Shown here in pieces: positions 53,074 through 60,286 of a stretch of DNA of 64,000 nt (the first letter of the stretch is position 1; every line of letters begins with the position of its first letter). A model generated the notes under the pieces. The model saw nothing but the letters and a program-made list of their open reading frames with translations. It did no database searches and had not been told where the DNA came from. The stretch comes from Amycolatopsis acididurans (GTDB lineage Bacteria; Actinomycetota; Actinomycetes; Mycobacteriales; Pseudonocardiaceae), in the NCBI RefSeq assembly GCF_012328925.1, contig NZ_JAAXLS010000002.1, forward strand, positions 434,001 to 498,000, in the 5' to 3' direction. A program made the position numbers and the translations under genes.

Positions 53074-53978
53074 TAGTGTGCCTTTCCGCCCGAGGTCGCG
53101 GCGCGGGCGTTGCGCCGTTTCACCCGTAGCTCGTCATCCGGGTCGGTGGACGGGAACGACTCCTGCAACGCGGACGGGATACCCGCCGGGTCGAGGCAGA
53201 TGCCGTACCGCTCCAGGTTGTGCGTGTGTGCCAGCTGGTGCAGCGCGAACGCCGCCTGGATCGCGGTCGTCTGGCCCTGCGCGTCGACCGCCTGGTTGAC
53301 GGCTTCCTTGGTCAGCCGCAGCGCGAACATGGGCTTCGCCGCGATCTTGCGGGCGAGGCCGAGCGTGAACGTGGTCAGCTCGCCGAGGGGCACGACGTGG
53401 TTGACCATGCCGAAGCCGTGCGCCTCCTGGGCCGTCCACGAATCCGCCGTGTACAACAGTTCCTTGGCCTTGCGCGGCCCGAGCTCCCACGGGTGCGCGA
53501 ACCATTCGACACCGCAGACACCCATGTCCACCACCGGATCGGCGAAGGTCGCGTCGTCCGCGGCGATGATGAGGTCGCACACCCAGGCCAGCATCAGCCC
53601 GCCGCCGAGCGTCCTGCCGTGCACCGCCGCGATCGTCGGCTTCGGGATCGAGCGCCACCGGCGGCACATCTCGAGGTAGATCTCCTCCTCGCGGGCGACC
53701 CAGCCCTCCGCCCCGGGCTCGCCGAACCCGCCCCAGGTACCGACCTGGCCGAATTCCTCGTGCCACACAACGTCTTTCAGGTCATGGCCAGCTGAGAAAT
53801 GCGGGCCGTCCCCGGTCAGCACGATCACCTTGACGGCGTCGTCGTGGGCGGCACGGTCGAACGCGTCGTTGAGCTCGTAGGTCATCCGGACGTCCTGCGC
53901 GTTGCGTTTGTCCGGCCTGCTCAACGTGATCACGCAGATCCCGGGTTCGGGGATCTCATAGCGAACGGATGACGTCAT
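53073..53978 (-). CDS. Enoyl-CoA hydratase/isomerase family protein
   Basis: A 301-residue crotonase-fold protein. The N-terminal strand reads YEIPEPGICVITLSRPDKRNA; the oxyanion-hole positions are in GPHFSAGHDLKDV and AAVHGRTLGGGLMLAW. The usual first Glu position is within an insert of about 20 residues; the later DMGVCGVEWFAHPWELG region replaces the common GIxPG text, so the exact reaction (hydration, isomerisation, ring hydrolysis) is open. ATG 53978 follows GAAAGG at good spacing; a TTG two codons earlier is less likely. It overlaps the dehydrogenase gene by 23 bases. Confidence 0.87.
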   Translation of the reverse strand: MTSSVRYEIPEPGICVITLSRPDKRNAQDVRMTYELNDAFDRAAHDDAVKVIVLTGDGPHFSAGHDLKDVVWHEEFGQVGTWGGFGEPGAEGWVAREEEIYLEMCRRWRSIPKPTIAAVHGRTLGGGLMLAWVCDLIIAADDATFADPVVDMGVCGVEWFAHPWELGPRKAKELLYTADSWTAQEAHGFGMVNHVVPLGELTTFTLGLARKIAAKPMFALRLTKEAVNQAVDAQGQTTAIQAAFALHQLAHTHNLERYGICLDPAGIPSALQESFPSTDPDDELRVKRRNARAATSGGKAH

Positions 53979-55266
53979 CGGCAACCTTTCGATCTGATAG
54001 GAATTCGGTGAACTGTTCGTAGGCGGCGCGTCGCCGGGTGGGCAGATGCTCGGTGGGGATCCCGTCCGCGGGCGGGGTGTACCCGCGCAGGATCAGCCGC
54101 GCGGCGCTCTGGCGGTGCACCTCGTCCGGACCGTCGTAGATGCGGGCGGCACGGGCACGGCGGTACATCCCTTCCAGCGGCAGGTCGGCCGAGAAGCCCA
54201 GCGAGCCGTGGGCCTGCACCGCCCGGTCGATGACGTCGTGCAGGACCTTCGCGCCGTAGAACTTGATCAACGCGATGTCCTCGCGCGCCTCCTTCGACCC
54301 GACCGTGTCGATGCGCCACGCGGCGTGCAGCGTGAGCAGGCGCGCGGCCGCGATCTCGGCGGCGGAGTCGGCGATCCAGTTCTGCACGGTCTGCTTCTCG
54401 GCGAGGGTGGATCCGTGTGAGTAGCGGTAAGTGGCGCGTTCGCAGAGCATGTCCAGCGCTCGGCGCGCCTGCCCGATCCAGCGCATGCAGTGGTGCACGC
54501 GGGCCGGGCCGAGGCGTTCCTGCATCATCGCGAATCCCCGCCCGGGTTCACCCAGCACGGCGTTGGCAGGCAGCCGCACGTCGGTGAACGTGATCTCGCA
54601 ATGGTTCTCGATCTGCGCCGGCCGCGGCTCGGGGTCCTCCATCGACGGGATATCGCGGCGGATGTCGACACCCGGGGTGCCGCGGTCCACGATCACCACC
54701 GTCGCCCGGTCGCGTGGCGGTGCGTCCGGATCGGACACCGCCATCACGAGCAGGAAGTCGGCCAGTGACGCGTTGGTCGCGAACCATTTGTGTCCATTGA
54801 GGACCCAGCCGCTCCCCTTGCGCTCCAGCCGGGTGCTCAACAGGGTCGGGTCGGCCCCGGCACCGGGTTCGGTCATCGCGACCGACGAGCGGAGGATGCC
54901 TTCCAGCAGCGGGACGAAATACCGGGCGCGCTGCGCGGGGGTCGCGTGGGCGGCGAGCAGTTCGAGGTTGCCGGAGTCCGGCGGCGCCGTGCCGAACAGT
55001 GTCGGCCCGACGCGGGACCGTCCGACGATCTCGTTCATCAGCGCGAGCCGCAGCTGGCCGCGGCCGGTGCCGCCATGCTCGGGCCCGAGGTGGGCGGCCC
55101 ACAGGCCCCGCTCCTTGACCTCCTTGATCAGCGGCGCGGCGACCTGGTCGAATTCGGCGACGGGAAGATCGAGTGCCTCCAGCGGGACGGCCTTGGTGTC
55201 GATGAACTCCCTGATCCAGGCCAGTTCGTCGGCGAGATCGGGATCGGTGCTGAAGTCCCAGCTCAC
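53956..55266 (-). CDS. Acyl-CoA dehydrogenase (ACAD10/11-like)
   Basis: A 436-residue FAD acyl-CoA dehydrogenase with the usual N-terminal helices, central barrel (SSVAMTEPGAGADPTLLSTRLER, WVLNGHKWFATNASLADFLLVMAVSDP) and C-terminal helical bundle (FYGAKVLHDVIDRAVQAHGSLGFSADLPLEGMYRRARAARIYDGPDEVHRQ, read in parts). The HGSLGF and YDGPDEVH texts resemble ACAD10/11 and FadE-type enzymes. Together with the phosphotransferase in the operon it may process a 4-hydroxyacyl-CoA or dehydrogenate an alicyclic intermediate. GTG 55266 overlaps the previous stop. Confidence 0.9.
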   Translation of the reverse strand: MSWDFSTDPDLADELAWIREFIDTKAVPLEALDLPVAEFDQVAAPLIKEVKERGLWAAHLGPEHGGTGRGQLRLALMNEIVGRSRVGPTLFGTAPPDSGNLELLAAHATPAQRARYFVPLLEGILRSSVAMTEPGAGADPTLLSTRLERKGSGWVLNGHKWFATNASLADFLLVMAVSDPDAPPRDRATVVIVDRGTPGVDIRRDIPSMEDPEPRPAQIENHCEITFTDVRLPANAVLGEPGRGFAMMQERLGPARVHHCMRWIGQARRALDMLCERATYRYSHGSTLAEKQTVQNWIADSAAEIAAARLLTLHAAWRIDTVGSKEAREDIALIKFYGAKVLHDVIDRAVQAHGSLGFSADLPLEGMYRRARAARIYDGPDEVHRQSAARLILRGYTPPADGIPTEHLPTRRRAAYEQFTEFLSDRKVADDVIRSL

Positions 55267-56108
55267 TGCGCACCTCCGGCGGGCGTTGTCCACAGTGACC
55301 GCTCGCGTTCGGCCAGTTCGGCGAGCAGTCCTGGCGGCGGTGCGGGGCTGTCGAGCCGGCGAACGCCCAGCGGGTCGAGCCGCTCACGGATCCAGTACAG
55401 CTCCTCCTCGGTGGGCGCCGGGGTAACGGGAATGGCGCCCTGCGGCGGAAGCAGTTCGAAACCGGTCGCCTTGACGACGTCGTCGTAACTCACCCCGTGG
55501 TGCAGCGAGCGCACCCGCATCCCGGCCCCGTCCCGGTCGAAGTCGAACACGCCGAGGTCGGTCACCAGCATCCGCGGTTCGCCCAGGGTGAGCCCGAGCC
55601 GGTCGCGCTCGGGCCCGAAACCGAGACCACAGCGGAAGTCGACGCGTTCGACCAGTGCGCGCGGCGTGTGCTTGCGCACGTGGAAGGTCAGTTCGGCGAG
55701 CCGGACCATGTCATCGGGAATGCCGCGCGAACCGATCATCGCGACCTTCGGCCGCTCCCAGTCGCCGAGCACGGAGATGTTGCAGGACCCCGTGCGGTCG
55801 ACCTGCACCGGTCCCATGCAGATCGCATACTTGCCCGCCGAGATCAGGTCGAACGTCTCGATCCAGTCCGACCCGCGGACCGCGCTGGTGGACGAGATCC
55901 ACTCGTCGTTGAGTCCTTTCGCGGTGGGCGCGCAGTCGTATCCGGCCATGCTGCCCCCGGCCATCAGCACGATTTCGGGCGCGTACAGGGCTTTCGCGAG
56001 CCGGGAGGCGATGTCGGCCGAAACCGTCGCGGCGGCGGCGATGACCTCGCCGCGGTAGATCTGTGCCAGCACGCTGATCACTTGCTCCTCGACGGTGAAC
56101 CCGGTCAT
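55263..56108 (-). CDS. CoA-transferase-fold subunit B (IpdB-like)
   Basis: A 281-residue beta subunit of the class I CoA-transferase fold. Seen: VLAQIYRGEVIAAAATVSADIASRLAKALYAPEIVLMAGG at the start, and LTLGEPRMLVTDLGVFDFDRDGAGMRVRSLHHGVSYDDVVKATGF towards the end, which is the pattern of IpdB from steroid ring degradation. IpdAB is not a transferase but hydrolyses a cyclic beta-keto-CoA, opening the ring. By analogy this pair may open the cyclohexane-type ring formed by the monooxygenase/reductase. The ATG overlaps the subunit A stop (ATGA). Confidence 0.8.
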   Translation of the reverse strand: MTGFTVEEQVISVLAQIYRGEVIAAAATVSADIASRLAKALYAPEIVLMAGGSMAGYDCAPTAKGLNDEWISSTSAVRGSDWIETFDLISAGKYAICMGPVQVDRTGSCNISVLGDWERPKVAMIGSRGIPDDMVRLAELTFHVRKHTPRALVERVDFRCGLGFGPERDRLGLTLGEPRMLVTDLGVFDFDRDGAGMRVRSLHHGVSYDDVVKATGFELLPPQGAIPVTPAPTEEELYWIRERLDPLGVRRLDSPAPPPGLLAELAERERSLWTTPAGGAQ

Positions 56109-56914
56109 CGTGTCGCTCCCTCGGCGAGGGTGCCGGCGTGCTCACGCAGCCAGTCGCGGTCTCGGCAATGGCTTACGTAGTCGGTGGCGGCGGAGTAGTC
56201 GAGTGGCCAGTCCGGAAAGGACGCCGTGAAGCCGCATCCGCGCGGAACCTCGGCGACGCCGGAGACCCACAGGCGGGAAATGGTGGTCTCGTGCTCGCTG
56301 ATGGCTCCGCCGAGCCGGTCGACGATCCGGTCGGCGGTCACGAAAACCGTGGACGCGGCGCGGACGAGCTGCGGATCGAGGAAACCGTCACCGGTGATGC
56401 GGACGTTGCCTTCGCGGTCGGCTTCGCCCGCGTGCAGGAAGAGCACGTCCGGCCGGATCGCCGGGACGGCGGTCAGCTCCTCGCCGGTGAGCGGGCAGTT
56501 GAATCGCCGGAACGGGGTGCCGGGCACGTCCATCAGGTCCACTCCGGGACCGGTCACCGTCGGCATGAACGGAACCCGCCGGGTCGCGGCCTCGACCCCG
56601 GCGATGAACATCGCCTCGGTCCATTCGACGACGGGCAAGTCCCCGGACTCGCGTGCCCGGCGAAAATTCGGCGACAGGCCGAGCGCGTCGAGTCCGACGT
56701 AGGCGGACTGCAGCTGCTCGACCACACCCGCGCCCAGCATGAGATCCACGTCGGGACCGCCGAGGAAAACCGCGAGCCGCACCGGCGTCCGGCGCAGCGC
56801 GAGCGCCGCGACCGCCGCCATCGGCTTGCGCATCATTCCCCCGCCCCCGAAGGAGACCAGGGAGTGCGGTTCGACGGCGGACACCATCTCCCCGAGCGGG
56901 ACAACCTTGTCCAT
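56105..56914 (-). CDS. CoA-transferase-fold subunit A (IpdA-like)
   Basis: A 269-residue alpha subunit: MDKVVPLGEMVSAVEPHSLVSFGGGGMMRKPMAAVAAL at the N-terminus (the SFGGGGMMRKPMA glycine turn resembles the GGWGSRRKPMA of IpdA), LAVFLGGPDVDLMLGAGVVEQL, and LDALGLSPNFRRARESGDLPVVEWTE. It lacks an obvious GENG-type catalytic Glu of true transferases. First gene of the long operon; two operator-like palindromes lie 10 and 30 bases upstream of its ATG. Confidence 0.8.
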   Translation of the reverse strand: MDKVVPLGEMVSAVEPHSLVSFGGGGMMRKPMAAVAALALRRTPVRLAVFLGGPDVDLMLGAGVVEQLQSAYVGLDALGLSPNFRRARESGDLPVVEWTEAMFIAGVEAATRRVPFMPTVTGPGVDLMDVPGTPFRRFNCPLTGEELTAVPAIRPDVLFLHAGEADREGNVRITGDGFLDPQLVRAASTVFVTADRIVDRLGGAISEHETTISRLWVSGVAEVPRGCGFTASFPDWPLDYSAATDYVSHCRDRDWLREHAGTLAEGATR

Positions 56915-56923
56915 CGCGCCTCC

Positions 56924-56935
56924 GACTCTTGAGTC
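56924..56935. promoter_or_regulatory. TetR operator candidate GACTCTTGAGTC (operon promoter)
   Basis: A perfect palindrome 10 bases before the IpdA-like start codon. The same GACTCnnGAGTC pattern stands before the TetR gene at 57762, so one repressor probably controls both. Confidence 0.75.
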
Positions 56936-56943
56936 GTATAATC

Positions 56944-56955
56944 AACTTTTGAGTC
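56944..56955. promoter_or_regulatory. Second operator copy (AACTTTTGAGTC)
   Basis: Matches the first site in ten of twelve bases, with the right arm GAGTC intact. It is spaced 20 bases centre to centre from it, two helical turns, suiting cooperative binding of two dimers. Confidence 0.6.
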
Positions 56956-57006
56956 GAGACTGTAGACAGGGCTCACCGCCACTGTCAAGACGGGGCACAC
57001 AAAGAC

Positions 57007-57035
57007 GTGACCCCCGGTCAAAGACCGGGGGTCAC
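57007..57035 (-). terminator. Perfect hairpin ending the TetR transcript
   Basis: GTGACCCCCGGTC, loop AAA, GACCGGGGGTCAC: a 13-bp perfect stem. On the minus strand it follows the TetR stop (57053) by 17 bases and is followed by GTCTTTGTG, a weak T-rich tail. It would stop TetR transcripts from running into the long operon in the same direction. Confidence 0.8.
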
Positions 57036-57052
57036 CAGAAATTCAGTCGTGG

Positions 57053-57754
57053 TCAGGAACCTTCGGCGGGCAGATGCCGCTCGACGTACTCCAGGTCGGC
57101 GCGAATGGCCGCGAGTGCCGCCCTCGGGCCGACCGGAACGGACGCCCGGTCGGTGCGCGCGACCGAGCGCAGCGCCATCAGGGCCAGCTGGTCCGCCACC
57201 GCCTCCGGGGCCGCCCCAGGAGCGTCGGGGCGGAACCACCATGCCACCCAGTTGCAGGAACCGAGGATCGAAAACGCCGCGACACGTCCGTCGGTGGGCC
57301 AGAACTCGCCGCTTTTGATACCGCCGTCGATGATCGCGCTCAGATGGGCGAGGATCGCCCGCTTGCCCGCCTGATGCCTCCGCCGGAAGGACTCGGACAG
57401 GATGTGCTCGCTGCGGTCGAGCAACCGGAACCGGGACGGGTGCGCGCAGATCCGCAGGGTCACCGATCGCACGGCCCGGGTCAGCCGCTCGGACCAGCTC
57501 AGTTCGCTGGCCTCCATCTCGGCCAGCTCCGCGGCCGCGGTTTCGGTCAGACCCGAGACGAGCATGCCGAGCAGCTCGTCCTTGCTCTTGATGTAGTGAT
57601 ACAGCGAAGGACGTGTGATACCGACGGCCTCGGCGATGTCCTTGAGCGTCGTACCCTCGAAGCCCCGCTCGGCGAAGAGCGCCGCGGCACGGTCGAGGAG
57701 CTCGTTCTCCATCAACTGCCGGCGCGAGGCACTACCCGTCACGACGAACCTCAC
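57053..57754 (-). CDS. TetR-family regulator of the CoA-catabolic operon
   Basis: A 233-residue TetR protein of the KstR2/FadR-like sort. The DNA-binding domain reads LLDRAAALFAERGFEGTTLKDIAEAVGITRPSLYHYIKSKDELL, preceded by a short basic head. The ligand domain includes ASELSWSERLTRAVRSVTLRI and FSILGSCNWVAWWFRPD. CoA thioesters are the common effectors of such regulators; that is a family inference. It starts at GTG 57754, with two palindromes just upstream, and shares its motif with the promoter of the operon beginning at 56914. Confidence 0.9.
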   Translation of the reverse strand: MRFVVTGSASRRQLMENELLDRAAALFAERGFEGTTLKDIAEAVGITRPSLYHYIKSKDELLGMLVSGLTETAAAELAEMEASELSWSERLTRAVRSVTLRICAHPSRFRLLDRSEHILSESFRRRHQAGKRAILAHLSAIIDGGIKSGEFWPTDGRVAAFSILGSCNWVAWWFRPDAPGAAPEAVADQLALMALRSVARTDRASVPVGPRAALAAIRADLEYVERHLPAEGS

Positions 57755-57761
57755 CCTTCCC

Positions 57762-57773
57762 GACTCCCGAGTC
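57762..57773. promoter_or_regulatory. TetR operator candidate GACTCCCGAGTC (own promoter)
   Basis: A perfect palindrome eight bases upstream of the TetR start codon, with the same half-sites as 56924-56935. It implies autorepression. Confidence 0.75.
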
Positions 57774-57777
57774 GAGG

Positions 57778-57789
57778 ACTCAACTGAGT
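57778..57789. promoter_or_regulatory. Companion site ACTCAACTGAGT
   Basis: An inverted repeat with ACTC/GAGT arms 16 bases from the first site. It is slightly wider than the consensus spacing, so weaker. It could be the second half of a cooperative pair. Confidence 0.5.
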
Positions 57790-57885
57790 GTCAACGTTAG
57801 CCCCGGGACGAACGAAGATCCGCAAGGGGGCGGGTGCACGACCCGACTCGTCACGCCGCCCGTGGCGCGCATGGCCGGTTGGGGT

Positions 57886-58302
57886 TCAGCGAGGGTGACG
57901 CTCGATGAAAGTATCGGACAGCAGCGCGGCCTGACCTGCGCGGCGGCGCATGACGACCGACACGATACCGGCACAGACCACGGTGAGGACCGCAGCGGCG
58001 GAGGCGACGGTCACAACGCCGGTGCCGACCGGCGTGCTCCCCCGGCCTCCCGCGACCGCGAGCACTACCAAGACACCGAGAGCGTCCGACACGATGGCGC
58101 ACAGCCACATGGCCAGTGCCAACCTGCGGATCCCCTGGAAGAACTGAAGATCGAATGCCGGACTGGTGAGGGTACGCGAGCCGGCAGCGGCCGCGTCGAC
58201 CCCGGAGGACAACAAGGCTACCGCCCCACCTCCCGGAAAGATCAGTCCAAAGTAGAACAGCGGGTGCGTGTCGGTCGGTGCGGCGGAATTGGTGCGCGTC
58301 AC
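57886..58302 (-). CDS. Hypothetical membrane protein
   Basis: About 138 residues with three hydrophobic segments: PLFYFGLIFPGGGAVALLSSG, LALAMWLCAIVSDALGVLVVLA and VVTVASAAAVLTVVCAGIVSVVM. The C-terminus is charged (SDTFIERHPR). GTG 58302 is the start nearest the first helix but lacks a clear ribosome site, and the frame stays open further upstream to 58488 with less convincing text. No family recognised. It is supported only by its membrane-protein character. Confidence 0.4.
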   Translation of the reverse strand: MTRTNSAAPTDTHPLFYFGLIFPGGGAVALLSSGVDAAAAGSRTLTSPAFDLQFFQGIRRLALAMWLCAIVSDALGVLVVLAVAGGRGSTPVGTGVVTVASAAAVLTVVCAGIVSVVMRRRAGQAALLSDTFIERHPR

Positions 58303-58622
58303 CGAATCATGCGCCAGCCGGACTTTGGCCTGCGCGGCTGCGATCTCGGGCTTGGTCCTCTGGTCACCGGAATCTGATTCGCCAGTTCCGCATCCAGCAG
58401 CCCCTCCACGTCCCGGCCGGTGGCACCCGTCTGCGATGCCCGGGGCTCGACCACCTGTCGCCGGCCCTCGGCTGCCTCGAAACCCCATCTCCGGTCGTTC
58501 ACGCCGGCGAACCCTACTTGATGAATGTTCGGCGGCAGCCCGTATGCCGCAGAGGATCTTGTCGCGGTTGCCGGCCCGCTCGGGCCCTGGGGAAAAAGTT
58601 CGTGGGAAAGTTGGGCCGGGGA

Positions 58623-58649
58623 TGTCAAGACGGCGCCGGCGGCTACGAC
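58623..58649 (+). promoter_or_regulatory. Possible ECF-type promoter before the DGPF/ECF42 pair
   Basis: TGTCAA (58623-58628) and CGAC (58646-58649) separated by 17 bases, 48 bases before the YCII gene start. It resembles the TGTCGA/CGA-type promoters reported for ECF42 sigma factors. The match is short, so this is only suggestive of autoregulation. The 58303-58697 stretch otherwise shows no gene I can support. Confidence 0.3.
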
Positions 58650-58697
58650 CAACGGTCGAAGGGGCCAGGCGGGTCCCGCGAAGCTGAGGAGTACGAG

Positions 58698-59069
58698 ATG
58701 CAGTTCTTGATCAGCATGCACATCAACCCGGCCGTGCTGGACGCGCTGACCGACGAGGAGAAGGCGGCGATCGGCGAGGGGCACGCCACGTTCATCGAGG
58801 CCATCAAGGAGTCCGGCGAGCTGATCACCACCCAGGCCCTGGCCGACCCGTCCCAGGCCGTCGTGGTCTCCGTCCGCGACGGGGCGCCGGTGGTGACCGA
58901 CGGCCCGTTCCTGGAGTCCAAGGAGTACCTGGGCGGCTTCTACCTGGTCGACTGCGAGAACAAGGAACGCGCGATCGAGCTGGCGGCGCGCATTCCGGAC
59001 ACCGCGATCACGGGACTGGGCGTCGAGGTGCGGCAGGTGATGTTCGCCGACGGGAACCTGGAGGCGTGA
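58698..59069 (+). CDS. YCII-related / DGPF domain protein
   Basis: A 123-residue DGPF protein: FLISMHINPAVLDAL, the conserved PVVTDGPFLESKEYLGGFYLVDCENKERAIELAARIP in its parts, and a C-terminal VEVRQVMF strand. The DGPF loop and the His of the N-terminal helix region define the family, which is small, dimeric and ferredoxin-like, with enzymatic roles proposed but unclear. ATG 58698 follows GAGGAG. It is translationally coupled (GTGA) to an ECF42 sigma factor gene, a known genomic partnership. Confidence 0.9.
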   Translation: MQFLISMHINPAVLDALTDEEKAAIGEGHATFIEAIKESGELITTQALADPSQAVVVSVRDGAPVVTDGPFLESKEYLGGFYLVDCENKERAIELAARIPDTAITGLGVEVRQVMFADGNLEA

Positions 59070-60274
59070 CCATGGGAGCCGGGGACCTGCTGCGCGAGCT
59101 CACGCCGCAGGTCCTCGGGGCACTCGTGCGGCGGTACGGCCGGTTCGACGGGTGCGAGGACGCGGTGCAGGAGGCCGTCCTCGCCGCCACCGTGCAGTGG
59201 CCCGCCGAGGGCGTGCCCGCCAACCCGCGCGGCTGGTTGCTCACCGTCGCGTCGCGCCGGCTCGTCGACCAGATGCGCAGCGACCACGCGCGCCGCGAGC
59301 GCGAGCTGGCCACGGCGACCGAGGCGGTGCCCGAGGAACCGCAGGGCACCGACGACTCACTGGTGCTGTTGTTCCTGTGCTGTCACCCGGCGCTGACCGC
59401 GGCCTCCCAGACCGCACTGACGTTGCGGGCCGTCGGCGGCCTGACCACGGCGGAGATCGCGCGCGCGTTCCTGGTTCCGGAAGCCACGATGGCCGCCAGG
59501 ATCAGCCGGGCCAAGCAGCGCATCAAAGCCGAGGGCAGCTCGTTCGCCATGCCCGGCGGCGCCGAGCACGCGGAGCGGCTGCGGGTCGTCCTGCATGTGC
59601 TGTACTTGATCTTCAATGAGGGTTACACCGCCTCCTCGGGCAGCGACCTGCACCGCGCCGACCTCGCGCGCGAGGCGATCCGGCTGACCAGGATGGTCCA
59701 CGCGCAGCTGCCCGGGGACAGCGAGGTGACCGGCCTGCTCGCCCTGATGGTGCTCACACACGCCCGCCGGGAGACACGCACGACGGCCGGCGGCGATCTG
59801 GTGCCGCTGGACGAGCAGGACCGGGCGAAGTGGGACCGGGCGCTGATCGACGAGGGCATGGCGCTGGTCAAGGCGTCGCTGGCGGGGCCGGCGCTGGGGC
59901 CCTACCAGCTGCAGGCGTCCATCGCCGCCACTCACGCCGACGCGGCGACCGCGCCGGAGACCAACTGGCGCCAGGTGCACGCGCTGTACCTGATCCTGGA
60001 ACGGATCGCGCCCAACCCGATGGTCACGCTCAACCGCGCGATCGCGCTCGCCGAAATCGAGGGCCCGGCGGCAGGGCTCGATTTACTGTCCACACTGGAC
60101 GGCGACGAGCGCATGGCCGGGCACCACCGGCTGCTGTCCGTGCGGGCCCACCTGCTGGAAAAGACCGGCGACACCACCGGCGCGTACGAGCACTACCGTC
60201 GCGCCGCGAAAGCGACGGCCAGCCTCGCCGAGCGCCGCTACCTCGAATCCCGCGCGAGCCGCGTGCATTCCTAG
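59066..60274 (+). CDS. ECF42-type RNA polymerase sigma factor with C-terminal extension
   Basis: A 402-residue sigma factor. Region 2 (about 12-85) shows YGRFDGCEDAVQEAVLAATVQWP and NPRGWLLTVASRRLVDQMRSD. Region 4 (about 110-165) shows LTLRAVGGLTTAEIARAFLVPEATMAARISRAKQRI. The remaining 230 residues form the DUF6596/TPR-like helical extension that marks the ECF42 group, which has no anti-sigma factor: this extension and the coupled DGPF protein are thought to act in control. GTG 59066 overlaps the upstream stop; ATG 59072 is an alternative. Confidence 0.92.
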   Translation: MTMGAGDLLRELTPQVLGALVRRYGRFDGCEDAVQEAVLAATVQWPAEGVPANPRGWLLTVASRRLVDQMRSDHARRERELATATEAVPEEPQGTDDSLVLLFLCCHPALTAASQTALTLRAVGGLTTAEIARAFLVPEATMAARISRAKQRIKAEGSSFAMPGGAEHAERLRVVLHVLYLIFNEGYTASSGSDLHRADLAREAIRLTRMVHAQLPGDSEVTGLLALMVLTHARRETRTTAGGDLVPLDEQDRAKWDRALIDEGMALVKASLAGPALGPYQLQASIAATHADAATAPETNWRQVHALYLILERIAPNPMVTLNRAIALAEIEGPAAGLDLLSTLDGDERMAGHHRLLSVRAHLLEKTGDTTGAYEHYRRAAKATASLAERRYLESRASRVHS

Positions 60275-60286
60275 CGGCGCACCGGC

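Noticed and set aside
50977..53076. A 699-codon plus-strand frame opposite HyuA
   Set aside because: Antisense shadow with Arg/Val/Asp/Gly-rich text and no domain; HyuA motifs are unambiguous on the minus strand.
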